A stretch of DNA of 64,000 nt from Bacteroidota bacterium (GTDB lineage Bacteria; Bacteroidota; Bacteroidia; B-17B0; Aurantibacillaceae): positions 559,206-623,205 of the forward strand of contig JAFDXR010000003.1 of assembly GCA_018267825.1 (NCBI GenBank). Reading direction: 5' to 3'. The notes below the pieces were generated by a model. It was not told the DNA's origin and did not search any database. It was given only the letters and a program-made list of their open reading frames with translations. Positions within the stretch are counted from its first letter, which is position 1, and each line of letters begins with the position of its first letter. The position numbers and the translations under genes were made by a program. Below, piece by piece: positions 26,543 through 34,974 of this stretch.

Positions 26543-27375
26543 CAAAGCCCAGGATAGTACAAATTAGTTTGGTCCTGGCAGCCCTTGTCATTTTCGTTCT
26601 TTTATTTATTGCACCTCGTTCTCACAAAGCAGATTCCGATCAGCCTGCAGCCATGACTTCAAAAGAAGCAGCAGCTCCGGTGGATATGGAATTGTTTGTT
26701 AAAAATGCCGTAGCTTCTTTAAATACCAGCGGGCAAAAAGAAATTTTTGATCAATTGGTTAAGCAGGCAGAAAAAGACCCTGAACATGGCCTCGACAGCC
26801 TGGTAAAATTCTGGGATAAAAACAGGCGGCCCGATATGGCTGCTTATTTTACCGAGAAAACAGCGCTGAATCTTAAGACTGCCTCCGCCTGGATCAAAGC
26901 CGGCGATCGCTATTATTATTCCATTCAGTTTGTAAAAGACATTTCGGAAGTAGCTGCCCTGTATGGTAAGGCTATTCGGTGCTATTCGGAAGGCCTGAAG
27001 CTTGAGCCGGGTAATGTGGACGCCAAAATACAACTGGCTTCCTGTTATGTGGATCAGTCTGTAGACCCGATGAAAGGTATTTCCATGCTGCGTGAAGTTG
27101 AAAAAACCGACAGTAACAATGTGAAACTGCAAATGACCTTTGCATTATTCTCTGTAAAATCGGGACAGTTTGATAAAGCCATCAGGCGTTTTGAAAATGT
27201 GGTTCGTATTGACCCATCGTTTATTGAAGCATACCTGCATATGGCCGATGCATACGATCAGATGGGGAACAAGGCAAAAACCATTGAAATGCTCGAGAAA
27301 TTTGAGAGCCTTACACCGGATATGTTTGCCAAGAAAGAGGTACGGAAATCGATAGAGGGATTAAAGAAAAAATAA
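26539..27375 (+). CDS. Membrane-anchored TPR protein
   Basis: A 278-residue protein with a single N-terminal hydrophobic helix (residues about 9-26) and tetratricopeptide repeats in the C-terminal 150 residues (AIRCYSEGLKLEPGNVDAKIQLASCYVDQS, AIRRFENVVRIDPSFIEAYL; shown in part). It probably faces the periplasm and mediates protein contacts. It is translationally coupled to the HU-like gene and followed 34 bases later by the small basic protein gene, a gene order I recall for this phylum. Specific partner unknown. Confidence 0.82.
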   Translation: MTKPRIVQISLVLAALVIFVLLFIAPRSHKADSDQPAAMTSKEAAAPVDMELFVKNAVASLNTSGQKEIFDQLVKQAEKDPEHGLDSLVKFWDKNRRPDMAAYFTEKTALNLKTASAWIKAGDRYYYSIQFVKDISEVAALYGKAIRCYSEGLKLEPGNVDAKIQLASCYVDQSVDPMKGISMLREVEKTDSNNVKLQMTFALFSVKSGQFDKAIRRFENVVRIDPSFIEAYLHMADAYDQMGNKAKTIEMLEKFESLTPDMFAKKEVRKSIEGLKKK

Positions 27376-27409
27376 TTAACACAGTATAAATTTTTAAAAA
27401 CAGAAAGCT

Positions 27410-27499
27410 ATGCCAAGCGGAAAGAAAAGAAAAAGACATAAGATGGCAACTCACAAACGCAAAAAACGTTTGAGAAAAAATCGTCATAAGAAAAAATAA
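27410..27499 (+). CDS. 29-residue AURKAIP1/COX24-like basic protein
   Basis: A very short gene: 29 residues, starting MPSGKKRKRHKMATHKRKKR and ending KNRHKKK, with well over half Lys/Arg/His. This matches a small Bacteroidota family labelled AURKAIP1/COX24, related to the mitoribosomal small-subunit protein mS38, so it probably binds rRNA as a ribosomal protein. It lies between the TPR protein gene and rng, and is followed directly by an intrinsic terminator. Its extreme length means it is often missed in automated calls. Family assignment is from memory of the motif. Confidence 0.8.
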   Translation: MPSGKKRKRHKMATHKRKKRLRKNRHKKK

Positions 27500-27520
27500 T
27501 TAGCCCAGCTAATTGTTTTT
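27498..27520 (+). terminator. Intrinsic terminator after the small basic protein gene
   Basis: AATTAGC, loop CCA, GCTAATT followed by GTTTTTATTT. The stem is 7 bp and perfect. It starts within the stop codon of the 29-residue gene. Confidence 0.65.
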
Positions 27521-27531
27521 ATTTGTTTGAT

Positions 27532-27568
27532 ACACAAACGGAAGGATGTATATCTTTTCCGTTTGTGT
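27532..27568. terminator. Second hairpin upstream of rng
   Basis: ACACAAACGGAA and TTCCGTTTGTGT form a perfect 12-bp stem with a 13-base loop. Only a weak T-run follows, so it may be a back-up terminator or an RNA element in the leader of rng, whose product in other bacteria regulates its own mRNA. Confidence 0.45.
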
Positions 27569-27647
27569 TATTTGCATATATGTATATTTCACGTAGCCCC
27601 CGTGGTCTGCGATTGATATAAGGACACTAATTAAAATATTTTAGAGC

Positions 27648-29204
27648 GTGAATTACGAATTAATAATTAATTCCACGCCTAGCGAAGTTGTTATAGCCCT
27701 ATTAAACGATAAACGTTTGGTAGAGCTCCACAGGGAAAAAAATAATACCCGATTTTCGGTAGGCGATATTTACTTTGGAAAAGTTAAGAAGGTGATGACC
27801 GGTCTTAATGCCGCCTTTGTAGATGTAGGATATGAAAAAGATGCTTTTCTGCATTACCTCGACCTTGGCCCTCAGGCCAATTCGCTGATTAAATATGTAG
27901 AAGCCGTCCGTTCAGGCAAACAGAATGTAAGCAACCTGATGTACTTTAAGAATGACAAGGACATCAATAAGGACGGAAAAATCAATGAGATTGTTAAATC
28001 AGGCCAGCAGATTGTTGTACAGGTTGCCAAAGAACCTATCTCGGCTAAAGGGCCACGTATAACTTCCGAAATTTCTATAGCCGGCCGTTACCTGGTACTT
28101 ATTCCATTTTCCGACAAGGTTTCTGTTTCTTCCAAACTGAAAAGTATTGAAGAGAAAAACCGTCTGAAAGAACTCATGCACAGCATCAAACCAAAAAACT
28201 TTGGTGTGATTGTGCGCACAGTAGCCGAGGGTAAAAGCGTAGCCGAACTCGAAGGCGATCTCAACGACCTTGTGAAAAAATGGGAAGCCTGTTTCAATGA
28301 GCTTAAAACCGCTCAGCCCCCACAAATACTCTTAGGCGAAATGGACCGCACGAACGCGATGCTTCGTGATTTCCTGAACGCCACCTTCAATGCCATTCAT
28401 GTAAACGATCAGAGTGTGTATGAAGATCTGAAATCCTACATTAAAAACATTGCCCCGGATAAGGTCGATATTTTAAAATATTACAGCGGCAAAGTTCCGA
28501 TTTTTGATCATTTCGGGATTGAGCGCCAGATCAAATCACTTTTCGGTAAGCACGTGCACATGAAGAGTGGTGCTTACCTGATTATTGAACATACAGAAGC
28601 GCTTCACGTATTTGATGTAAACAGTGGAAACCGTGCCAAGAGCGAAAAATCGCAGGAAGAAAATGCCCTGGAGGTAAACCTGGAAGCTGCTGTTGAGGTG
28701 GCCCGCCAGTTACGACTCCGCGATATGGGTGGTATTATTGTGGTTGACTTCATTGACCTTCATAACCCTGAAAACCGCAAGCTGCTTTACGATAAGCTGA
28801 AAGAGGAAATGAAATCCGACAGGGCCAAGCACAACATTCTGCCGCCAAGTAAATTCGGATTGATTCAGATTACCCGTCAACGCCTGCGTCCTGAGGTGAA
28901 TGTAGAAGTTCTGGAAACCTGCCCAAGCTGCGGTGGTACCGGTAAAGTACAACCAAGCCTGCTATTTGTCGACCAGATCGAAAACACACTTCGCTACATC
29001 ATTAAAGAACAGAACGAAAAAAATATTACACTCAATGTGCATCCATACATCGAAGCCTTCATCAAGAAGGGTGGCTTCCTGAGAAGCATGCAGTGGAAAT
29101 GGTACTTTGAGCATAAGCAATGGGTGAAAATCCAGCCTATGTCAAGCTTCGGATTTATGGAATATAAATTCCACAATAAAAACAACGACGAAATCATTAC
29201 CTGA
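27648..29204 (+). CDS. rng: Ribonuclease E/G
   Basis: A 518-residue endoribonuclease for rRNA maturation and mRNA decay. The S1 RNA-binding domain is at residues about 38-130 (GDIYFGKVKKVMTGLNAAFVDVG, in part), the catalytic RNase E/G domain follows with acidic metal ligands in HVFDVNSGN and VVDFIDLHNPENR, and CPSCGGTGK provides the zinc-link. Length fits RNase G rather than the long scaffold-bearing RNase E. The start is GTG at 27648, in frame with the conserved N-terminus NYELIINSTPSEV. Confidence 0.95.
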   Translation: MNYELIINSTPSEVVIALLNDKRLVELHREKNNTRFSVGDIYFGKVKKVMTGLNAAFVDVGYEKDAFLHYLDLGPQANSLIKYVEAVRSGKQNVSNLMYFKNDKDINKDGKINEIVKSGQQIVVQVAKEPISAKGPRITSEISIAGRYLVLIPFSDKVSVSSKLKSIEEKNRLKELMHSIKPKNFGVIVRTVAEGKSVAELEGDLNDLVKKWEACFNELKTAQPPQILLGEMDRTNAMLRDFLNATFNAIHVNDQSVYEDLKSYIKNIAPDKVDILKYYSGKVPIFDHFGIERQIKSLFGKHVHMKSGAYLIIEHTEALHVFDVNSGNRAKSEKSQEENALEVNLEAAVEVARQLRLRDMGGIIVVDFIDLHNPENRKLLYDKLKEEMKSDRAKHNILPPSKFGLIQITRQRLRPEVNVEVLETCPSCGGTGKVQPSLLFVDQIENTLRYIIKEQNEKNITLNVHPYIEAFIKKGGFLRSMQWKWYFEHKQWVKIQPMSSFGFMEYKFHNKNNDEIIT

Positions 29205-29231
29205 TTTCAGCAGAAGCTAAAATCGTTTTAC

Positions 29232-29263
29232 AAAAAAACCCGGTTATCATACCGGGTTTTTTT
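29232..29263. terminator. Bidirectional terminator between convergent rng and the lipoprotein gene
   Basis: A7CCCGGT, loop TATCAT, ACCGGGT7: a 13-bp perfect stem with A-run and T-run on both sides, so it can act on both strands. It lies between the rng stop (29204) and the stop of the convergent gene (29284). Confidence 0.92.
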
Positions 29264-29283
29264 ATGATGAATAGTTTCGCAGA

Positions 29284-30036
29284 TTATTCGGCCACAATCA
29301 TTGAAATAAGGAATGACCACACCAGCGCTATAAGCAACCCTGCCCCACCCAGTGCAATGGCCAGCGCGGAGAATGTTTTCTGGAATCCGTCGAGATCTCC
29401 GTGCCCAAGAACCAGGGCTGTAATACCACAGGCAATGGCAATAATACCCAGTGCAATGGCGATATAAAAATAGAAAGAGACTGCTGCTATAATAAGGGAA
29501 TCTATTATGGCAAAAATAGCCAGGATGATAGCCAGAATACCGCAGGCAAAACCAACGATAGATAATATCGTAGATGGCAGGTGATCATCGCCGCCTTTTG
29601 CGGAATCTGATTTTTTGGGTTTCTGAACCAACACCTCTGAAAACGGGAGTTTCGCCAGGTTTTTCAATGTTTTGGCAGAAACCTTTGCTTTCAGTTTGAG
29701 AAGTGCTTTAGGATCCGGCAGCTTTTCAGCACTGGCTTTCGTATCTGCCGGCTTATTGTTGTCCGGTGCGGCTGAGGCTATAGCACCGTCACCTTTGTCT
29801 TCCGACTCAACAGGTGCGGGTGTTGTTACTGATAAGTCTGTCTTTCCATCTACTTCCGGAAGTTCCGCCGGTTTTGTGTTTGTCTTTTTATGGCTGAGCT
29901 CTTTTCCTGAGTCATGGTAGTAGCCTTTGGTATACTTACGCTGCATAAAATGCAGGTTGCCGCATTGGGCAAAAAAGATGATGATCAGCAAAAGGCCAAA
30001 TGCCCTGGCTGCAATAGCGCTTATCGGTTTTTTCAT
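29284..30036 (-). CDS. Lipoprotein-like membrane protein of unknown function
   Basis: A 250-residue protein. The N-terminal hydrophobic segment ends in FFAQCG, a plausible lipobox, followed by MQRKYTKGYYHD, a motif I recall from Bacteroidota lipoproteins. A disordered Lys/Ala/Pro/Asp-rich region (about 50-125) precedes three or four C-terminal membrane helices (GFACGILAIILAIFAIIDSL, AIALGIIAIACGITALVLG and ALGGAGLLIALVWSFL). Function is unknown. It has its own unit on the minus strand and is divergent from the DUF4296 gene. Confidence 0.65.
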   Translation of the reverse strand: MKKPISAIAARAFGLLLIIIFFAQCGNLHFMQRKYTKGYYHDSGKELSHKKTNTKPAELPEVDGKTDLSVTTPAPVESEDKGDGAIASAAPDNNKPADTKASAEKLPDPKALLKLKAKVSAKTLKNLAKLPFSEVLVQKPKKSDSAKGGDDHLPSTILSIVGFACGILAIILAIFAIIDSLIIAAVSFYFYIAIALGIIAIACGITALVLGHGDLDGFQKTFSALAIALGGAGLLIALVWSFLISMIVAE

Positions 30037-30159
30037 GATACGAATATATTACAAAGCCCCGTGCAATACAAAAATTACTGATACCCACAATAAGTGCTAA
30101 TATTCTCTAAATCAAGCCTCATGATATTTTTTGTTCTTCGCTATAAGCAGCTAAAGCCT

Positions 30160-30167
30160 TACCTTTG
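30160..30167 (+). promoter_or_regulatory. TAnnTTTG promoter core for the DUF4296 gene
   Basis: TACCTTTG stands 7 bases before the ATG at 30175, so the mRNA leader would be nearly absent. Confidence 0.45.
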
Positions 30168-30174
30168 ATTTTCT

Positions 30175-30534
30175 ATGCGCAAAGTATCACTCATCCTGTG
30201 TTGTATTTCACTGCTTTGTATTGCGGCCTGCAAGCCCAATGAGGAAGCTGTAGCCGAAATTCCGGCAGGTGTGCTTACCGAGGAACAGCTTGTTCCGGTG
30301 CTGACTGATTGTTACCTGGCCGAAGCGGCTTCGGGAATTAATGTACTGAATGTTCCCGGACCAAAATTTGATTCGGCTTACGTTTTCAATCCGCTGAAAG
30401 ATCATGATATTAGGAAAGCGCAATTTGATTCTTCACTTGCTTTTTACAGCAAGCATCCTAAAGTATTGAAATCGATATACGAGCGGGTGCTTGAGAAACT
30501 CAGCCAGATCCAGGCTGCCAAAAAAATAAAATAA
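30175..30534 (+). CDS. DUF4296 lipoprotein
   Basis: A 119-residue lipoprotein with signal and lipobox CIAAC near residue 19. The rest matches DUF4296 of Bacteroidota (LTEEQLVPVLTDCYLAEAA; FYSKHPKVLKSIYERVLEKL), a short helical domain. Function is not known. Its stop codon is immediately followed by the stop of the convergent gene (30535). Confidence 0.85.
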   Translation: MRKVSLILCCISLLCIAACKPNEEAVAEIPAGVLTEEQLVPVLTDCYLAEAASGINVLNVPGPKFDSAYVFNPLKDHDIRKAQFDSSLAFYSKHPKVLKSIYERVLEKLSQIQAAKKIK

Positions 30535-30999
30535 TCATTCGCGGATATATACCAGGCTATCGGTATACATCCTGTATTTCAGGTTAACCATCACATGCGG
30601 CCCCGGTGAAGCATATTTGTAATAGTTCCCATAGATCGCTTTATCTTTCACGGCATTCATGGTTTTGAGGCTATCCCAGGTAAAGTTTATAATACCTGAA
30701 CGAATCTGATACGTGCCCATGGTAAGTGAATAGCCGACCTCAAATACACGGTAATACACAAAACCCGAATCAGGCTGCAATTGAAAATACGCAGAATGGT
30801 ATCGTCCCTGGTTTTCGTATACCCCGGCTTGCCCTTTCACTGCTGTAAATGTAGAAGAATGCCTGCCGTTGAGTTCGGCTTCGTATTGCATCACAACCCG
30901 GATTAAACTATCGCGCCGGCGCTTGTTTGCGTCGTTCGTCTGCGATTGTCCCTGATAACATGTAAACAGAACAAACCCTATCAGGATTAACCCACGCAT
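30535..30999 (-). CDS. Small exported protein of unknown function
   Basis: A 154-residue protein with a signal peptide (residues 1-20, ending near GQSQT). The mature part is beta-rich with many tyrosines (SAYFQLQPDSGFVYYRVFEV; INFTWDSLKTMNAVKDK). I recognise no family. I chose ATG 30999; a longer frame back to 31032 would overlap the EnvC-like gene. It is the last gene of the operon that begins at 35982, 11 bases after the EnvC-like stop, so it may take part in the same envelope process. Confidence 0.65.
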   Translation of the reverse strand: MRGLILIGFVLFTCYQGQSQTNDANKRRRDSLIRVVMQYEAELNGRHSSTFTAVKGQAGVYENQGRYHSAYFQLQPDSGFVYYRVFEVGYSLTMGTYQIRSGIINFTWDSLKTMNAVKDKAIYGNYYKYASPGPHVMVNLKYRMYTDSLVYIRE

Positions 31000-31010
31000 G
31001 CTGTAATGTA

Positions 31011-32348
31011 TCAGCGTCCGTTGAACAGCCATCCGCCGGGATCCATGGTTTTATTGCCTTTCCAGATCTGGAGGTTCATACTGGTTTTACCATCATCTTC
31101 TATAATGGTACCAATAGCCTGCTTGATGGTAACCTTGTCGCCCTGTTTCACAAACACATCGCCGAGGTTGGAATATACGCTGAGGTATTCGCCGTGCCTG
31201 ATGATCACCAGTTTACCTCCTGTTGGCGATATGGCTATACTGGTTACTTCGCCTTCAAATACTGCACGGGCCTGTGTTCCTTTGGTCACGCAAATTTCAA
31301 CCCCGTTGTTATACATAATAAAGCCTTTGATGGCCGGGTGTTCGTATTCCCCATAACCCTGGCAGATTACGCCTTTGGCAACCGGCCATGGCAGTTTACC
31401 ACGACTGCTTGCGAAATCGTTTCCTGTTGCTTCCGCTTCGGCCGTAAGCTCTGGCACAAATACCTTGGCTTCGGGTTTTGTTTCGTTGGTTTTATTTGTT
31501 TTGTTGGCCTTATTCGTTTTGATTTTGTTCTCTTTGGCAGCCTTGGCAGCCGCAGCCGTAGCAGCTTCCTCAGCCTTACGTTTGATCTCGTCGGCAATGA
31601 GTTTTTTAATGGCCAGTTGCAGATTCTCAGCGTCCCGTTTCTTTTGCTCGAGCTGAGCCTTCAGTTCTTTTTCTTTGGCCTGGATCTCTCCAAGCACCGA
31701 TTCCTGCTCCTGTTTCTCTTTGTCGAGGATCGATTTTTCTTCCTGTTCATTTCCGAGGAGTACGTTTTTCTCGTGGCGCCTGGCTTCCAGTTCCTGAAGC
31801 TTTTCCAGGATGAGGTTTTGGGTAACCATGATCTCCATGGCCTGTTTTTTACGGAATTCGGTATATTGCTGAAAATATTTCAGGCGCATGTATGCCTGGT
31901 TAAAATTACCGGAAGCAAAAATGAACATGAGTTTGGTGTACGACTCCTGGTTGCGTTGTGCGAAATAGATCATTTTGGCATATTCCTGCTTAAGCTTGTC
32001 GAGTTTCGCCTTCAGCATATCGATCTCTACCTGGTTTTGCTTTATTTCGCGGTTTACCTGCGTGAGTTCAGCGTTAATGGTTCCAATGAGTTCTTCACGA
32101 ACCTTTAGCTTGGTATTGATAACGACGATGGTGTTGATCTGCGATTTTTTGACCTGCTTGGTATGACTCAGCTGTGAATTGAGCTGTTTGATGTCTTCAT
32201 TCAGCTTTTTGGTTTTGTCCTGAAGTTCTTTCTGAGATTGTTTGGTCTTTGTCTGACCAAAAGCCGGTGAATAGTATGTTCCGATCATGAAAAAGCAGAG
32301 ACCCCAGAGGAGTCCGCTGATTTTACTTTTGAATCGGAATAGGCTCAT
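31011..32348 (-). CDS. EnvC-like murein hydrolase activator with degenerate LytM domain
   Basis: A 445-residue periplasmic protein. A signal peptide is at residues 1-31. A long coiled coil (about 35-270) is rich in Lys/Glu/Gln. A Lys/Asn/Thr-rich linker precedes the LytM (M23) domain from about 325. In active M23 peptidases HxxxD and HxH bind zinc. Here the corresponding places read YNNGVEI and VYSNLG, so zinc ligands are lost while the fold is kept (GKLVIIRHGEYLSVY). This is the pattern of EnvC/NlpD-type proteins that activate amidases rather than cut peptidoglycan. Its start overlaps the DUF4292 gene by 26 bases. Confidence 0.88.
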   Translation of the reverse strand: MSLFRFKSKISGLLWGLCFFMIGTYYSPAFGQTKTKQSQKELQDKTKKLNEDIKQLNSQLSHTKQVKKSQINTIVVINTKLKVREELIGTINAELTQVNREIKQNQVEIDMLKAKLDKLKQEYAKMIYFAQRNQESYTKLMFIFASGNFNQAYMRLKYFQQYTEFRKKQAMEIMVTQNLILEKLQELEARRHEKNVLLGNEQEEKSILDKEKQEQESVLGEIQAKEKELKAQLEQKKRDAENLQLAIKKLIADEIKRKAEEAATAAAAKAAKENKIKTNKANKTNKTNETKPEAKVFVPELTAEAEATGNDFASSRGKLPWPVAKGVICQGYGEYEHPAIKGFIMYNNGVEICVTKGTQARAVFEGEVTSIAISPTGGKLVIIRHGEYLSVYSNLGDVFVKQGDKVTIKQAIGTIIEDDGKTSMNLQIWKGNKTMDPGGWLFNGR

Positions 32349-33216
32349 ACTTTGATGGAATATTTAACGTCAGCTTCTGAGGCTGATTTACATCTATGCG
32401 AACATAATTAATTTTGAGGCTTATTTTCTTCTCCGCACGTATGTCAATATTAACAGCATGTGGTGCATAAATCGAGTCTGTACCGGCAAACTTATCGTAT
32501 TCGGCATGGAAGCTCCTGTTGGTGGATACATCAATAAAATCATTGCGTATAATCTTAAAGTTCTCCGGGTTCAGTGTCATGGTCTGCAGCGATCGCTTTA
32601 ACGAATCCTGCCCCGAAACCAGTCGTTTCAACTTCCGTTTACGTTCGGTACTAAGCATATAATGACAATTCTGCCGATCGGTTACAGGTTTTAACTTATC
32701 GTCCTCGTCGTAAAACTCGGCACTGTTTCCAAAAAGAGCCGCCTGGATGAGGTCATAATCGAGGTCGGCATGCAGCAGCTGGTTGATGTAGTTGAAGTCT
32801 CCCTTAAAATACTGTTTCTTGACATACACAACCATTTTAACAGAGTCGCGGGTAATCAGGAGTTTGGCAATGTCGACCAATCCGATGGCCTGTATGGAAA
32901 TCCAGATGGCGCTGTCTTTACGCACACGCAGGCGTATATCCAGTTTATTATCTTCGCCATCTACATTTACCTCGGCATCTGCTTTTGCACTGATCCAATC
33001 GTATTTGAACTCATTATCCCGGATATATTTGATGAGGGCTTTGGCATTTTTGTAATCCAGCCTGCAGCGGCCTAAAGTTGTATCGAGCTGCTCGGTTGGC
33101 GCCAGCTGGGTTTGCTGGAGGTGTTTTTTTGATTTACAGGAATAGAGTATGCCTAAAAGCATACAAAAGGAGAATCCAAAATATCTAAACCCTGTAGCGG
33201 GTAACCATCTATTCAT
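32323..33216 (-). CDS. DUF4292 lipoprotein (LolB-like fold)
   Basis: A 297-residue lipoprotein: hydrophobic N-terminus with LYSCKSKK as lipobox. The mature part matches DUF4292, which resembles the LolA/LolB open barrel that carries lipoproteins to the outer membrane (WISIQAIGLVDIAKLLITRD; KLTLNIPSKYEPIP). A lipoprotein-transport role is possible but not shown. It overlaps the TPR gene upstream by 8 bases and the EnvC-like gene downstream by 26 bases, so the operon is tightly coupled. Confidence 0.83.
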   Translation of the reverse strand: MNRWLPATGFRYFGFSFCMLLGILYSCKSKKHLQQTQLAPTEQLDTTLGRCRLDYKNAKALIKYIRDNEFKYDWISAKADAEVNVDGEDNKLDIRLRVRKDSAIWISIQAIGLVDIAKLLITRDSVKMVVYVKKQYFKGDFNYINQLLHADLDYDLIQAALFGNSAEFYDEDDKLKPVTDRQNCHYMLSTERKRKLKRLVSGQDSLKRSLQTMTLNPENFKIIRNDFIDVSTNRSFHAEYDKFAGTDSIYAPHAVNIDIRAEKKISLKINYVRIDVNQPQKLTLNIPSKYEPIPIQK

Positions 33217-34972
33217 ACAATTTCTTATCCGCTATTTTTTTCTCGAGGGTATCGGATGTACCACCGGCCTGTCTGGCCTCTTTCCAATAGTCTATGGCTT
33301 CTTCGGTTCTGCCGAGTTTATACAGCACATCGCCATAATGCTCGAGAATAACAGCGCTTTTGTTACCCATTTTCGCCGCCCGGGCCAGCCATTCTTCTGC
33401 CTCTTTATATTTTCCCAACTGGTATAAGATCCAGCCATATGTATCGATATACGAGCGGTTGTTGGGCGCGAGTTCATTGCAGCGTTTCGAGTATTTTTCA
33501 GCCTTCTCGAGGTTTTGTTTCCTCAATGACAGGTAATAGGCGTAGTTGTTGAGTATAGATGTATTGTCGGGGTCAACCTTTAATGCATCATCAAATGCTT
33601 TATCCGATTTTTCGTAGTTTTTCAGGGCGTTGTAAGCGTCCCCGAGGTTCGAATAAAACTGGAGCAGGAGTTGGTTATTGTCATACACAAACTCAAGTCC
33701 GTCTTTCAATACATCTACTGCTTTCTGATAATTTTTAAGCTGAATATTGGCAATACCATTTAAAAAATACGTATTCGCCTGGTTAGGGAATAATTCGAGG
33801 GCTTCGGCACTATGTACAGCCAGTGAGTCGTAACGGTTCAGTTCCACTTCCAGCAGCATCAGCTGATTCCAGATCGGGTAACGTCCTTTATCCAGACGGG
33901 CTGCCTGCAGGTATTCGTCGCAGGCTTCCTTTATTTTTTTGTCGCGGTACAGGTAATCGGCATAAATGCTGTGTGCCTCGGCTGCAGAAGGATGCGTTTT
34001 AACCATGATCTGACAAAGTTCATACGCCTGCGGAATATACTCGGGATATTGTTCGGTATACTGGTAATAGGAGATGAGGATTTTCAGTTTGGCATCTACT
34101 TCGAGATCGGGGTTCTCGAAAGCCAGTTTAACTTCATCATTGAACTTCTGCTTGTTCCCCTGCTGCTTGTAGTAATCGGCCAGGGCCAGATGCACCATGG
34201 GATTATTGGGATCTATTGCCAGTATGCTCTTGTATACTTCAAGGGCTTTGTCGTTCTGACCATTTTCCTGGTAAAACTCGGCAAGGTATGTATAGTAGCG
34301 TGCTTCGGATGGATCGGTTTGAATGAGTTTGCGGAGCTCGGCTTCTGCTTCTGCTGTTTTTTTCTGTTGTTTGAGCAGTTTTATTTTATTGAGTGTGAAG
34401 GTTTCGCTTTGCCCGAATTTCTTCTCGATATCATCGTAGGTTTTGTAAGATTTATCGTAGTTGCCTCCATACATGTACTCGGCTGCCAGCCCTTCGTAAA
34501 ACTCAGGGCGTTCGGGGTAGAGTTTAACCAGGCGGGCATACACATCGGCCGCAGCGGCATACTGGCGTTTGTTGTGAAGACACTCAATATACAACAACTG
34601 GTACCATTGATTTCTGGGATCATCGTTGGCGCACTCACGCGCATACTTAAGTGCATTGTCATACATACCACTGAAGCGGTAAATATTTCCAAGCTCATAT
34701 TTAACAGCCGCGGATGTCGGGTCGATTTTGAGGCATTCGCGAAACATGGTTTCAGCGGTTTCCACGTTGCCACGCATGCGTTCTTTACAGGCATCCACGA
34801 AAATAGCTCCGAAACGGATCTGATCCTGTTCCGACAAGCCATGACCATGCGATGCAGCAGCTTGTGATGTTGCAGACGATGTCGTGGATTTAGTGCTTTT
34901 ACAGGCCGGAAAAGCCAGAATCAAAGCCGTTATGAAAACAGTTCCGGAGAAAATATGTTTGCGTAATATCAA
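33209..34972 (-). CDS. TPR-repeat lipoprotein
   Basis: A 587-residue protein with a signal peptide ending in FPACKS (lipobox-like), a Ser/Thr/His linker, and about twelve tetratricopeptide repeats over almost the entire chain (for example AYNALKNYEKSDKAFDDALK, LYKLGRTEEAIDYWKEARQ). Such periplasmic TPR lipoproteins act as scaffolds; its partners are probably encoded in the same operon. It starts 2 bases after the nucleotidyltransferase stop. Confidence 0.85.
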   Translation of the reverse strand: MILRKHIFSGTVFITALILAFPACKSTKSTTSSATSQAAASHGHGLSEQDQIRFGAIFVDACKERMRGNVETAETMFRECLKIDPTSAAVKYELGNIYRFSGMYDNALKYARECANDDPRNQWYQLLYIECLHNKRQYAAAADVYARLVKLYPERPEFYEGLAAEYMYGGNYDKSYKTYDDIEKKFGQSETFTLNKIKLLKQQKKTAEAEAELRKLIQTDPSEARYYTYLAEFYQENGQNDKALEVYKSILAIDPNNPMVHLALADYYKQQGNKQKFNDEVKLAFENPDLEVDAKLKILISYYQYTEQYPEYIPQAYELCQIMVKTHPSAAEAHSIYADYLYRDKKIKEACDEYLQAARLDKGRYPIWNQLMLLEVELNRYDSLAVHSAEALELFPNQANTYFLNGIANIQLKNYQKAVDVLKDGLEFVYDNNQLLLQFYSNLGDAYNALKNYEKSDKAFDDALKVDPDNTSILNNYAYYLSLRKQNLEKAEKYSKRCNELAPNNRSYIDTYGWILYQLGKYKEAEEWLARAAKMGNKSAVILEHYGDVLYKLGRTEEAIDYWKEARQAGGTSDTLEKKIADKKLYE

Positions 34973-34974
34973 TA

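Noticed and set aside
31194-32108. A long plus-strand frame rich in Phe/Leu opposite the EnvC-like gene
   Set aside because: The composition mirrors the Lys/Glu/Gln coiled coil on the other strand; similar Leu/Phe/Ser-rich shadows lie opposite DUF4175 and the TPR gene.
31011-32348. Active M23 endopeptidase
   Set aside because: The zinc-binding positions are replaced, so an activator role is more likely.
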